Shown: positions 48,043-56,437 of the stretch, piece after piece | Layout: every line of letters begins with the position of its first letter | How positions within the stretch are numbered: position 1 is the first letter of the stretch | Assembly (NCBI GenBank): GCA_963810775.1 | Contig: CAWEOT010000006.1 | Span: 1-64,000, forward strand | From: DATBVX01 sp963810775 | Lineage (GTDB): Bacteria > Pseudomonadota > Gammaproteobacteria > Steroidobacterales > Steroidobacteraceae | Direction of reading: 5' to 3' | Length of the DNA: 64,000 nt | The notes under the pieces: generated by a model | What the model saw: only the letters and a program-made list of their open reading frames with translations | Databases searched by the model: none | What the model was told of the DNA's origin: nothing | Position numbers and translations under genes: made by a program

Positions 48043-49857
48043 TCAGCTGGTGGCCGCTACCTGGGCCATTTGCCGGAAACTGTGACTGGACTGCAGCAGC
48101 TGCTCGTACGATCCCTGTGCGGCGACGACGCCGTTCTCGAGCTGCACGATGTTGTCGCAGTACCGTACCGTGGTGAGCCGATGCGCGATGAGGAGCACCG
48201 TGAGGTCGCGTCGCAGGCCCTGGATCGCATCCATGACCGATTGTTCGGTGACGTTGTCGAGGGCGCTGGTGGCCTCGTCCAGGAGCAGCACGCTGGCTTC
48301 CTTGTAGAGCGCGCGCGCGATGCCGATGCGCTGGCGCTGCCCGCCGGACAGTTGCACGCCGCGCTCGCCCACCAGCGAGTCGTAACCCTGCGCACGGCTC
48401 TCGATGAAATCGGCGATCTGCGCCTGTCGGGCGGCCTCCCTGACGCGCTGCATGTCGATCGCCTCGCGCGGCACGCCGAACGCGATGTTCTCCGCGACCG
48501 TCGCATCGGCGAGATAGATGTTCTGCGGCACGTGCGCGATCGTTCGCTGCCATGCCCTGATGAGAGAGCCGCTCACCGGCTGCTCATCCACCAGGATGCG
48601 GCCTTCGGTCGGCGTGAGCAAAGCCATGAGCAGGTCCATGGTCGTGCTCTTGCCGCTGCCGGTGCTGCCGACGAAACCGATCCTCGCGCCTTTCGCAATG
48701 ACGAGATTGAGATCGTTCAGGACCCAGGGGCGATCGGCGGCGTAGCGGAACCGCACGCGGTCAAAGCGAACCGCGGTCTTGAACTTCAGGGGCGCGGGTG
48801 GTGGTTGCAGCTGCTCCTCGGACATGGGCTGGTCGAGCAGATCCAGCGTGTCCGCCAGCACGGCCTGATTCCCGGCGATGCTCGCCCAGGAAGCAAACGC
48901 CTGCTGCAGGCCAGGGAGCATCCGTTGCGCACCGAGCGCGAGCGCGCCAAGCACCGGCAGCGCCGCGCTGATGCCGCCAGGCTGGCGGCTCAGAGCGTAG
49001 GCCAACGCAGCAATCATCACCATCCCGAGCGACTCCATCGCAAAACGCGGGCTCTGGCCGATGAAAACATTGACACCCTGCGCGCGCCGCAGCCGCCGAT
49101 CCGCCTCGCTGTACACCTGGCAATACACCGCCTGCGAGCCGTCGAGCAGCACGTCGCGAATGCCGCCTAGCCCTTCCTGCAGCGCTTTCACCACGCGCGT
49201 GTGCTCGTCGGCGATGCGCTGGCTGTTACGGCGCAACTTGCGTCGGGTCAGCCAGGTGATGGCGGCGTAACTCACGCCAAAGCCCACGGCGGCAACGATG
49301 GCAATCAGCGTATCGATGGCGAGGAGCATGGCCAGCACCGCGATGAGCAGCAGCATGGCGCTGAGCATCGTGACGAACGGCAGCATGACGCCGAGCATGG
49401 TGCCGCCGATCTTGATCGTGATGCCGCTGATGACCTCGCTGCTGCCGCGGGAGATGTGAACGCGATAAGGCTGATGCAGCGTGCGACGGTATACGTCGAC
49501 ACTGAGCTCGGCGCCGGCGGTGAAAGCAAACCGCGTGCTCAGCCAGACCACCAGCATGCGCACCGCACCGGAGGCGAGCGCGGCCAGCACGAACGCAATC
49601 GTGAGCGGCAGCACCAGCTGGTCCGCTGCGGTGAACCCCAACGACTGCGCTGCGTCGCGAACGATCCGGTACTTGAATGCCATGTCCGGAGCCGCGAGCA
49701 CCGCCAGGAACGGCAGCACTGCGCCCAGGCTGACGATCTCCGCGAACACGCTGACGAGCATCAGGATCAGCAGCACCGCGAACTCACGTTGGCGACGCTT
49801 GCTCAGGTGATGCCACAGGCGTACCAGCAGAAAGCTGAGTGATTCGACTTGCTTCAC
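48043..49857 (-). CDS. pglK: ABC-type lipid-linked oligosaccharide flippase (PglK-like half transporter)
   Basis: A 604-residue half transporter with an N-terminal six-helix membrane domain (residues 20-330) and a C-terminal ATPase. Walker A is GSTGSGKSTT near residue 400, the signature is LSGGQRQRIGIARAL near 505, and Walker B is VLLLDEATSALDN. It has an MsbA/PglK-type layout. In Pgl systems the flippase moves an undecaprenyl-PP-linked oligosaccharide across the inner membrane. With PglF, PglE, PglD and PglC-like genes in the same unit, and no Wzx seen, the PglK role is favoured. The start is GTG at 49857. Confidence 0.82.
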   Translation of the reverse strand: MKQVESLSFLLVRLWHHLSKRRQREFAVLLILMLVSVFAEIVSLGAVLPFLAVLAAPDMAFKYRIVRDAAQSLGFTAADQLVLPLTIAFVLAALASGAVRMLVVWLSTRFAFTAGAELSVDVYRRTLHQPYRVHISRGSSEVISGITIKIGGTMLGVMLPFVTMLSAMLLLIAVLAMLLAIDTLIAIVAAVGFGVSYAAITWLTRRKLRRNSQRIADEHTRVVKALQEGLGGIRDVLLDGSQAVYCQVYSEADRRLRRAQGVNVFIGQSPRFAMESLGMVMIAALAYALSRQPGGISAALPVLGALALGAQRMLPGLQQAFASWASIAGNQAVLADTLDLLDQPMSEEQLQPPPAPLKFKTAVRFDRVRFRYAADRPWVLNDLNLVIAKGARIGFVGSTGSGKSTTMDLLMALLTPTEGRILVDEQPVSGSLIRAWQRTIAHVPQNIYLADATVAENIAFGVPREAIDMQRVREAARQAQIADFIESRAQGYDSLVGERGVQLSGGQRQRIGIARALYKEASVLLLDEATSALDNVTEQSVMDAIQGLRRDLTVLLIAHRLTTVRYCDNIVQLENGVVAAQGSYEQLLQSSHSFRQMAQVAATS

Positions 49858-49872
49858 TACGCGACCCGACCT

Positions 49873-50721
49873 CTAACGTGCGGCCCGGTATCTCCGCCAC
49901 ATGCTGTGCGCAAGGGCCAGGAAGAAGCCGATGATCACCCCGAGGACGCCGCCGCTAAGCGCTATGAGCGTGCGGCGCGGCCATACGCGCCGCTCGGGAG
50001 TGACTCCCGGATCGACTACCGTGAATGCGTACTCGCTGCGCGCATTGGCGAGCATCAGCGTCTTCATCTCGGCCTCGACGAGGCTGTACATGACACCCTG
50101 CAGCTGGACTACGTCGGTCTTGGCGATCTGATCCTTGAGGTACTGGATGTTGCGGCTCGAATCGGTCAACGCACGGTTGCGCAGGATCTCGTTGGCGAGC
50201 GCCACGTATGCGTTTGCCCAGCGCGCCGCCAGGGCCGGCTCGCGCCAGTCAATCTGGATCGTCGTCGTCTGAGTGTCCTGGTCCTCGGTGATCTTCAGTA
50301 CGGTTGTGCGGAACTTGTCGACGGCGAACCAGAGCGTCGCATGCTCCGTTGCATTCGGCAGCAGCTGCGGCAGCAGCCGGTACTTCTTCACGAATTCCTC
50401 AGTCAGACCACGCGAGTGCAGAACCGCCTGCGCTTCCGGACCCGGACCGCCGGCGCCGAGCTTGATTCCGGCGATGCTCGCCAGGCCGCCGAACTGGCTG
50501 GCCAGCAACGAGCCCGTACCCATGTTCTCGCCTCGCGACGCGGTGACCACCACCTGCGCGCTAAAAACCGGCGTCGTGGTCAGCGCCACGACGATCGCCC
50601 CGAGGCCGACAACGACGGCCACGGCGGCAATGAAAAATCTGTACCGCCAGGCCAGCTGCACCATCGCAACGACGTTGACCTCGTCGCGATCAGCGCGGCC
50701 CGCGGCTGCTTCCGTGGACAT
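49873..50721 (-). CDS. Chain-length regulator, Wzz family (no kinase domain)
   Basis: A 282-residue inner-membrane protein with helices at about residues 30-50 and 255-275 flanking a periplasmic coiled region, the Wzz layout. The C-terminal helix is preceded by VVDPGVTPERRVWPRRTL, the proline-rich segment typical of the family. No BY-kinase follows, unlike Wzc. The start at 50721 has AGGTGA seven bases upstream. It is the first gene after the ops element. Confidence 0.82.
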   Translation of the reverse strand: MSTEAAAGRADRDEVNVVAMVQLAWRYRFFIAAVAVVVGLGAIVVALTTTPVFSAQVVVTASRGENMGTGSLLASQFGGLASIAGIKLGAGGPGPEAQAVLHSRGLTEEFVKKYRLLPQLLPNATEHATLWFAVDKFRTTVLKITEDQDTQTTTIQIDWREPALAARWANAYVALANEILRNRALTDSSRNIQYLKDQIAKTDVVQLQGVMYSLVEAEMKTLMLANARSEYAFTVVDPGVTPERRVWPRRTLIALSGGVLGVIIGFFLALAHSMWRRYRAAR

Positions 50722-50823
50722 CACTTATCACCTGCCTGTTATTGATTGGTATCACGCAGAATTGAGGATCGAATCGTATCGTTGCGCCCGGGGCGCCGTG
50801 GATCGACAGGCCAACGTATCGGG

Positions 50824-50835
50824 CACGCTACCGCC
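50824..50835 (-). promoter_or_regulatory. ops element for RfaH recruitment
   Basis: The minus strand reads GGCGGTAGCGTG, identical to the Escherichia coli ops core. It lies in the 202-base leader between the MarR-type regulator stop (50924) and wzz (50721), about 100 bases before the wzz start. GGCA before and TGCC after the core could pair to make the small hairpin used by RfaH. No other exact copy was noticed in the window. With rfaH only 430 bases away, this is strong evidence for antitermination of the wzz-led operon. Confidence 0.85.
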
Positions 50836-50923
50836 TGCCAGGTGACTTGTCGCGACTGGCATCTTCATCAGCGTGCCGCTGCGCGCCGCCACGGCCGGTC
50901 ACCCGGCGTCGCGACGCGTGGCT

Positions 50924-51253
50924 TCAAACGTCCTCGTGCCGCGCCGCTTCGCGACGCATTTCCTCTATCTCGACGCGCAGCGCCTCGTACTCGAGCACCT
51001 TTATCTTCAGATACTTCAACGTGAGGCTCGCCTTGCTTTCCAGTCCGCGCGGCGTCAGCAAGTACATGTACGCAGCCTTGTTCTGGCTGTTCTTGAAGTT
51101 GGTGGCCTTGATCCAACCCTTGCGCATCAGGGCCTGCAGGCAGTAGTTGACCTTGCCGAGGCTGATGCCCATCTCGCGCGCGACTTCGCGCTGGCTCATA
51201 CCCGGATTGGCATCGAGCAGGCGCATCAGCTTGTAGTGGACGTCGGTCGCCAT
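50924..51253 (-). CDS. MarR-type exopolysaccharide-associated transcriptional regulator
   Basis: A 109-residue winged-helix protein. HYKLMRLLDANPGMSQREVAREMGISLGKVNYCLQALMRKGW is the helix-turn-helix and wing region in fragments, and the C-terminus is an acidic-basic coiled coil (EYEALRVEIEEMRRE) for dimerisation. It matches the EPS-associated MarR group, which lies next to polysaccharide genes. The start at 51253 has GGAAAA upstream; 51274 is possible. It probably binds the palindrome in the rfaH promoter (51871-51897) and controls its own operon. It follows rfaH with a small spacing. Confidence 0.8.
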   Translation of the reverse strand: MATDVHYKLMRLLDANPGMSQREVAREMGISLGKVNYCLQALMRKGWIKATNFKNSQNKAAYMYLLTPRGLESKASLTLKYLKIKVLEYEALRVEIEEMRREAARHEDV

Positions 51254-51263
51254 CAGTTTTCCA

Positions 51264-51827
51264 TCAGGTGGCACTCGAAACCACCGAGTGCGACTCCAGC
51301 TGTATAGGCGTGTTCTCGCCGAGCAGCTTGAGCAGGATCACGACCCGGTCCTCGCCGGCTGCGCGCTCGAAGATGCCGTCGAATCCCTGAAAGGTTCCCG
51401 CGACGACCCTGACGGGTGAGCCGCGCTTGAGCGGCGCGACGTCGGCCAACCGGTGCAGGCCGGTCGCCGGATCCGCCCTGCCCTTGAGGGCGTCGACCAT
51501 GCCCTGCGGCACGAGAGCCGGCTCCAATCCGAAGCGCACGATGCTGGCGACTCCGATCGTCGAGCGCACCGGCGCGAGCGACTGCCGCGCGGCATCGAGC
51601 TGCACGAACAGATATCGCGGAAACAGCGCCACGACGCGCTCGATCCAGCGCCCGCGACTGACAGTCCGGCGCAGCAACCGCGGGCAATACACGCGGTAAC
51701 CCTGGCGACGAAGATTGATGCTCGCGGTTTGCTCGCCCTGCGCCTTGGTAAAGACGAGGTACCACGGCGCTCGCGGCTGGCGCAGCGATGCATCGCCAAA
51801 AGCGGCCGAGCAATCGGCTGAGCTCAC
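51264..51827 (-). CDS. rfaH: RfaH-type transcription antiterminator (NusG paralog)
   Basis: A 187-residue protein. The NGN domain starts PWYLVFTKAQGEQTASINL, with the RYLFVQL segment, and the C-terminal KOW-like region has GSPVRVVAGTFQGFDGIFE. It fits specialised NusG paralogs that act at ops elements. The start is GTG at 51827: AGGAG lies eight bases upstream, better than the ATG at 51863. It heads a two-gene unit with the MarR-type regulator. It should load at the ops site ahead of wzz and let polymerase read the very long operon. Confidence 0.86.
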   Translation of the reverse strand: MSSADCSAAFGDASLRQPRAPWYLVFTKAQGEQTASINLRRQGYRVYCPRLLRRTVSRGRWIERVVALFPRYLFVQLDAARQSLAPVRSTIGVASIVRFGLEPALVPQGMVDALKGRADPATGLHRLADVAPLKRGSPVRVVAGTFQGFDGIFERAAGEDRVVILLKLLGENTPIQLESHSVVSSAT

Positions 51828-51870
51828 GCGGTGTCTCCTGACCGCAGCGGCATGAGCCAGCATGGCGCCA

Positions 51871-51897
51871 CGTTGCGTTCACTAATTGAACGCAACG
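51871..51897. promoter_or_regulatory. 27-bp palindromic operator candidate before rfaH
   Basis: CGTTGCGTTCA, five bases (CTAAT), then the exact reverse complement TGAACGCAACG. It overlaps the predicted transcription start of the rfaH promoter and lies 44 bases before the GTG. A perfect 11-bp arm palindrome at +1 is what a MarR-type dimer would bind to repress. It could also fold in the RNA leader. Confidence 0.7.
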
Positions 51898-51926
51898 AGT
51901 CTATGGGCATGGTCCGACCGTGTCAA
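51898..51926 (-). promoter_or_regulatory. Sigma-70-type promoter of the rfaH-regulator unit
   Basis: On the minus strand, TTGACA (51926-51921), a 17-base spacer, then TAGACT (51903-51898; four of six match TATAAT). The spacing is ideal and the -35 box is perfect. The palindrome begins right after the -10 box, so repressor binding would block the start. No competing promoter was seen for this unit. Confidence 0.7.
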
Positions 51927-51984
51927 CGCTAGAAGGAGTTCGCGGCCGCAGCAGCTCGGCGCGATAGCGACCCCCGGCGATAGC

Positions 51985-54828
51985 CTAGAAAGAATTCACC
52001 GCGGCGACGGCCACGGCCAGGTTGTAGATAATCGTCGTCACCGCCGTCCACAACGGCAACGGCCGCATCTTGCCCGCGTTGAGCGGCACTACAACCGTAT
52101 CGCCGGGCTCAATTCCCTCAGATCCCGCCTTACTGAACCAGCGATTACCCGAACCTGCAATGACGCTGCCGTTTGCGCGGACGACGTAGACCCGGCTCTC
52201 GTCGGCCTGCTTGCTATAGCCGCCGCTGAGATTGATGTAATCCTCACGAGACAGGTCACTCGTATAGCGATGAGAAGTTGCGTTCGGCACTTCTCCTATC
52301 ACTGAAACCTCCTGACTTTGCTTCGGCACAAGCAAGCGATCGCCATTTTTGAGCATGATGTCATCGGGTCCAGCGACGTTTCCAGCCTGGATCTTGTCGA
52401 GATCGATGACGAGTCTCCCTACTGCTTGCGAACCCTTCAATTGCTCCAGAAGTCCTTGTCCCACTACAAGCGACTGCGTGCCCGGGATTCCACTTTGAGC
52501 GCCCTGCAATGCGAGGACCGCGAGATCCCGCTTCAGTTGCTCGGTCAGGCGATCCAATTGGTCCTGCTCGCGTTTGCGCAGCTCCTCGCGGGTGAAGATG
52601 GCACCTTTTGAAAAGGCCAGGTCACTCAGGCCGCCAGCTCGTTGCAACACTGAGCGCATCGTTTCGCCGCGCTGAATTGGATAGACGCCTGGAAAACGGA
52701 CTTCGCCTTCGATGGTCACTAGTTCCAGCTCACGCCACTGGGGCAATTCCTTGATGTTGAGAGCGTCGTAAGGCTTGAGGAGGAGGTTCGCCGCCGCGTC
52801 GCCCCGCAGTACCGCGGCCAGATCAATGTCGATCAACTCGGTCTGGCGGTATTCGCCGTTCACAGCCTCATAGCGAGAAAGCTCTGCCTTACCGCCGTAA
52901 GCCGCATCCTCGAGACTGCCGCCGGCGCGGATCAGATCACTTACGCGCATGTTGCGTTCGAGCGGGTATTGACCCGGCGCCCGTACACGGCCACCGATGA
53001 TTACCGCTTGAAGCGGCTCCGAATAGGTCGCCTGAGCTCGCAGGTCATCGAGGACATTGCTGACGACACGATCACGTCCGGATTGCAGGTCGAACACGGT
53101 GAGCTGATCACGCGGCTGCAGAAGAACGTCCTTCTCGGATCCTGGTGCAGCGAGTGCTGCGGCCAAGTCCGCCGACACCACGCTCACCTTTCGATCCGGC
53201 GGCAGCTCGCGACGGATGAGAACGTAATGTGTATCTGCACCGGGCTTCAGCTCCTCGAATCGCAACACATCGCTGAGCCGCAAGCCTTGCCGATACTCAA
53301 ACGGCTGAGACTGATAGACGAACCCCGAGACAGTCACGCCTCCATCGAGCACGTCGCGAATCCGCAGCACTCGCAGGAAATCTCCATTTTGCAGTGTTTC
53401 GGATCGCGCACTGGCCGAAGACAAGTCGATGTTAGTGACGACCCGCTCGCCATTCTCGTTGCGGCGCTCCAGGCGGGCCTGGCGTTGATCGGCTTCGGGC
53501 GTCAATCCCCCGGACAAGTTGATCAGGTCGCCGACCGAAGCTTCGTTGCGAATCTCGTAGATCGCTGGACGAAGGACCTCACCGTTGACGGATACCGTGT
53601 TGCCGATGGGTGGAATAAAGACGACATCGCCGGCCAGCAGCCTCACATCGTTGCTCGTGTCACCTCGCAACAGCAAGTCGTAGAGGTCGAGGCGCCTGAC
53701 GAGCTGGCCGCTGCGCTTGAGCTGGATGTTGCGCAACGAACCTGAGCGCTTGATCCCACCGCCTGCGAACAACGCGTTGGTCACGGTTGAAAGGCCGCTG
53801 ACTGTGTATGAGCCGGGTTTCTCCACCTCACCCAATAGAAAGATCCGGATCCCGCGCGTCTCGCCCATCTGCACGTAGGCACGCACCCCGATCATCTGTC
53901 GCGCGACTTGGTCTTCGATGGCCGCCTTCACGGCAGAAAACTGTTGACCGCCGACCGTAACAGGTCCGATCTGCGGAAAGCTGATCTGCCCGTCGCGGCC
54001 CACCGTGAATGTCTGTACGCGATTGGTATTGCCGAAGAGCTGAACCCGCAACTGATCACCCGGGCCCAAGATGTAGTCCGAGGGAACGGGGACATCGGTT
54101 GCCGGCGCGAAACTCGAAGTGACGTCGGTGAACAAGTCGTAACCGAAGGGTCTGAGCGCCTCGTCGCCCGCCGCTTTGATATCCAGGCGCGTGACTTTGA
54201 CGGTGAATTCGACCAGATCCTTGTCGGCGCCAAGGCGCAGGGCCGAAAGTCTTTCGGTCAGTCCCAGCATCGTGATCGGCTCAAATCCCGGCAGGGTCAA
54301 TTGCCCGTAGCGATCCAGTCGGTAGGGATTGCGCTCCAGGATTCGATCGCGCAGTGCTTCGAGACGTTCGGTGAGCCTCGCGGGCCGATCTTCGCGCTTG
54401 CGGAGCCTGAGATCGATGATCAGTGAATCGCTTTCCTTGAAGGGTGGCTCGTTGAGATCCTGCAGTGCCTTGAGACGCTCCAGTTCCTCCTCCGCGCTCA
54501 GTGTTCCGACCGTTCCTTCAGTCTCGGGCGAGAGCGGGCGCACCTTGCCGCTCGTCGTACTTCGGCCCGAGGGTGTAGTCGTTCCCCGTTCGGCGCCGGT
54601 CGGCGTCTCAGCACCCTGCTCGCGAGACTTGAGATATTGATCGATCAAGGCCTGGCGCTCTTCCTCCGGAAGATCCTGCAGGATCTGCAGCTGTTCTTCG
54701 GTCAACTCAGGCGTCGACTCAGGCGTCGACTGAGGCGTCGTCTGCGCGCGCGCCAGGGCCGTGACTGCCATCGCGCCAAGCAGCATCGCGACTACGCTGA
54801 ACCAACGAGCTTTGCGCACGCCCCGCAT
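51985..54828 (-). CDS. Wza-like polysaccharide export protein with multiple SLBB domains
   Basis: A 947-residue secreted protein. The signal peptide spans residues 1-30 (VVAMLLGAMAVTALARAQ). Residues 245-370 form a polysaccharide-export domain (SDYILGPGDQLRVQLFG, DGQISFPQIGPV). Several SLBB beta-grasp segments follow (VSVNGEVLRPAIYEI, VTVSGFVYQ, VIIGGRVRAPGQYPL, VTIEGEVRFPGVYPI, VSVIGEVPN). It ends in a short hydrophobic helix (AVTTIIYNLAVAV), so it may be held in the membrane. It is much larger than the classic Wza of about 380 residues, and no lipobox was seen. The start at 54828 shares one base with the Wzi stop. It would form the export channel. Confidence 0.82.
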   Translation of the reverse strand: MRGVRKARWFSVVAMLLGAMAVTALARAQTTPQSTPESTPELTEEQLQILQDLPEEERQALIDQYLKSREQGAETPTGAERGTTTPSGRSTTSGKVRPLSPETEGTVGTLSAEEELERLKALQDLNEPPFKESDSLIIDLRLRKREDRPARLTERLEALRDRILERNPYRLDRYGQLTLPGFEPITMLGLTERLSALRLGADKDLVEFTVKVTRLDIKAAGDEALRPFGYDLFTDVTSSFAPATDVPVPSDYILGPGDQLRVQLFGNTNRVQTFTVGRDGQISFPQIGPVTVGGQQFSAVKAAIEDQVARQMIGVRAYVQMGETRGIRIFLLGEVEKPGSYTVSGLSTVTNALFAGGGIKRSGSLRNIQLKRSGQLVRRLDLYDLLLRGDTSNDVRLLAGDVVFIPPIGNTVSVNGEVLRPAIYEIRNEASVGDLINLSGGLTPEADQRQARLERRNENGERVVTNIDLSSASARSETLQNGDFLRVLRIRDVLDGGVTVSGFVYQSQPFEYRQGLRLSDVLRFEELKPGADTHYVLIRRELPPDRKVSVVSADLAAALAAPGSEKDVLLQPRDQLTVFDLQSGRDRVVSNVLDDLRAQATYSEPLQAVIIGGRVRAPGQYPLERNMRVSDLIRAGGSLEDAAYGGKAELSRYEAVNGEYRQTELIDIDLAAVLRGDAAANLLLKPYDALNIKELPQWRELELVTIEGEVRFPGVYPIQRGETMRSVLQRAGGLSDLAFSKGAIFTREELRKREQDQLDRLTEQLKRDLAVLALQGAQSGIPGTQSLVVGQGLLEQLKGSQAVGRLVIDLDKIQAGNVAGPDDIMLKNGDRLLVPKQSQEVSVIGEVPNATSHRYTSDLSREDYINLSGGYSKQADESRVYVVRANGSVIAGSGNRWFSKAGSEGIEPGDTVVVPLNAGKMRPLPLWTAVTTIIYNLAVAVAAVNSF
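54701..54736 (-). repeat. 12-bp tandem repeat (three units) near the Wza-like N-terminus
   Basis: Three units of GTCNACTNAGGC on the plus strand, coding for S-T-P-E/Q repeats just after the signal peptide. Twelve bases keep the frame, so unit gain or loss would change the length of a Pro/Ser/Thr linker without breaking the gene. Confidence 0.6.
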
Positions 54829-56336
54829 CAGAACTCCCTGACCCACTGCCCCATCACGCGCCATTCGTCATCCTGCGATGATAGCGAGCTGACTTCGCGG
54901 CTTTCAAAGCCAGCTCCCGCCACCAGCCGCCCGCCAAGCAGGTCACGACGATAGAACAGGTCAATGCTTTCGACGTCCGTAGCCAGTGGCGCAAGCGTCT
55001 GGGCCGTCTCTGGCGCTGTTGTGGCATCACGATTCAGCTTTGCATCTCGGGCGACCAACTCCCACGATGCGCTGCCAGGGCTGACGTAGAGGACGCCAAC
55101 AGTCGTCAAGCGGCTGTCGGAATCGATCGAATGGCCAATGCTGCGTCCCCGGAATCGATAGCCCACGGTATAGATGCTGCTCTCGTACGCGCAGTCGAAT
55201 TGCGGCACCTGGCGCGAAAAGTCGCAAGCAGTATCCGCGTATTCCACGTGCAGGCGATAGCTGCCGGCACCAATCGAGCCCCATTGTTCGACGCCAAACA
55301 GGCCCAGAAACTTGCTGGGAAGAGCGCCGGCCTCATCTTCTCCAATTAACTGTCCGTAAACCGCAAACGGTACTGCGCGCCACGGCGAGGAAAATCGCGC
55401 GTCGTAGCCGGCGAGCTGGTCGCCCGGCTGCTGCGACAGATCCTGATCGTTGTCGTTCCCAGTGAACATATCCCAGAACGTGCCGAGGTCGCACGGGCGC
55501 GCCTCGCCACAGATCAGTGCGGTGCGCGACAAGCCGATCTCGAGATGTTTCCACGGCTTGAACGTCACCCGCGCCTCGAAGACTCGCGTGTCATCGAAAT
55601 CCTCGCGATGCGACTCGAGCGCGCCCAGTCCAATGCTCGCTCGCCACGGCCCCAGCCACTTCAGCACTGGGACATTGAATGGATCGGAGTAATTGCGTTC
55701 CAGAGTGATTGCGGGAATCGGCCGCGCGCTGCTCGACAGAATCAGGCTGCCATCCCAACCAGGGCCCCACCAGCGGTCCATGTAGCCCGCGGACAGCATC
55801 ATGTTCCAGACGGTTACCCCGATGTAAGAACCGTCCGGGCGCCACGTCTGGTCATCGTCCGCATCTGCAACAGCTGTCGCTTGAGCGCGAAACGCGAGGT
55901 ACTTGCCGGTCCAGGCGATGCCGCCTTCGATTTCGCCGTCTTCACGAGGCGTGGCCGCAAATCCACGCAGCTCGTCAGGCTCATTCGTCCCCGCAACTCT
56001 CGCATGAGCCTGGAGCTCATTCGTACGCATCATCACCCGTGCGGTTCGCTTGAGTCGACTCAACGCCCCTTGTTCGCCGGCAGTGAGTTCGCCGGGCTGA
56101 TCGAACCCATTCACGTCACGGGCGATGTCAGGCCAGGGAATGGGCCACTGCGTAATCGGGCCTTTGATGACGCCCGCATCTGCCAACATCTCAATGTCAT
56201 GACGCGCGACCTCATCTCCCGGTGCCAGCCAGGGATCCGCAGATGAAAATGATGGCAGCAGCATCGATGCGAGAAGCAGGTTCCAGGCAAAGTAAAAGGG
56301 ACGAGGCACGATCGCGTTGTTCTTTGTGCCTCGCAC
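54828..56336 (-). CDS. wzi: Capsule assembly Wzi-family outer-membrane protein, copy 1
   Basis: A 502-residue protein. After a hydrophobic leader the conserved N-terminal segment WLAPGDEVARHDIEMLADAGVI appears, then the family motifs WGPGWDGSLILSSSARPIPAITLER and a C-terminal beta-barrel ending in F. Wzi proteins form a barrel that holds capsule at the cell surface. The start is GTG at 56336, with no good ribosome binding site, so a later GTG at 56309 is possible. It lies in front of the Wza-like gene and shares a base with it. Confidence 0.82.
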   Translation of the reverse strand: MRGTKNNAIVPRPFYFAWNLLLASMLLPSFSSADPWLAPGDEVARHDIEMLADAGVIKGPITQWPIPWPDIARDVNGFDQPGELTAGEQGALSRLKRTARVMMRTNELQAHARVAGTNEPDELRGFAATPREDGEIEGGIAWTGKYLAFRAQATAVADADDDQTWRPDGSYIGVTVWNMMLSAGYMDRWWGPGWDGSLILSSSARPIPAITLERNYSDPFNVPVLKWLGPWRASIGLGALESHREDFDDTRVFEARVTFKPWKHLEIGLSRTALICGEARPCDLGTFWDMFTGNDNDQDLSQQPGDQLAGYDARFSSPWRAVPFAVYGQLIGEDEAGALPSKFLGLFGVEQWGSIGAGSYRLHVEYADTACDFSRQVPQFDCAYESSIYTVGYRFRGRSIGHSIDSDSRLTTVGVLYVSPGSASWELVARDAKLNRDATTAPETAQTLAPLATDVESIDLFYRRDLLGGRLVAGAGFESREVSSLSSQDDEWRVMGQWVREF

Positions 56337-56437
56337 CGCCAGACGCGCGTGCCGGAAGGCTTCGGTTTCATTCTAAGTTACTGAAAATAGCCGCAAAGTC
56401 TACGGACACAGGCCGTCAGGCGCAACCACGATTCGGG

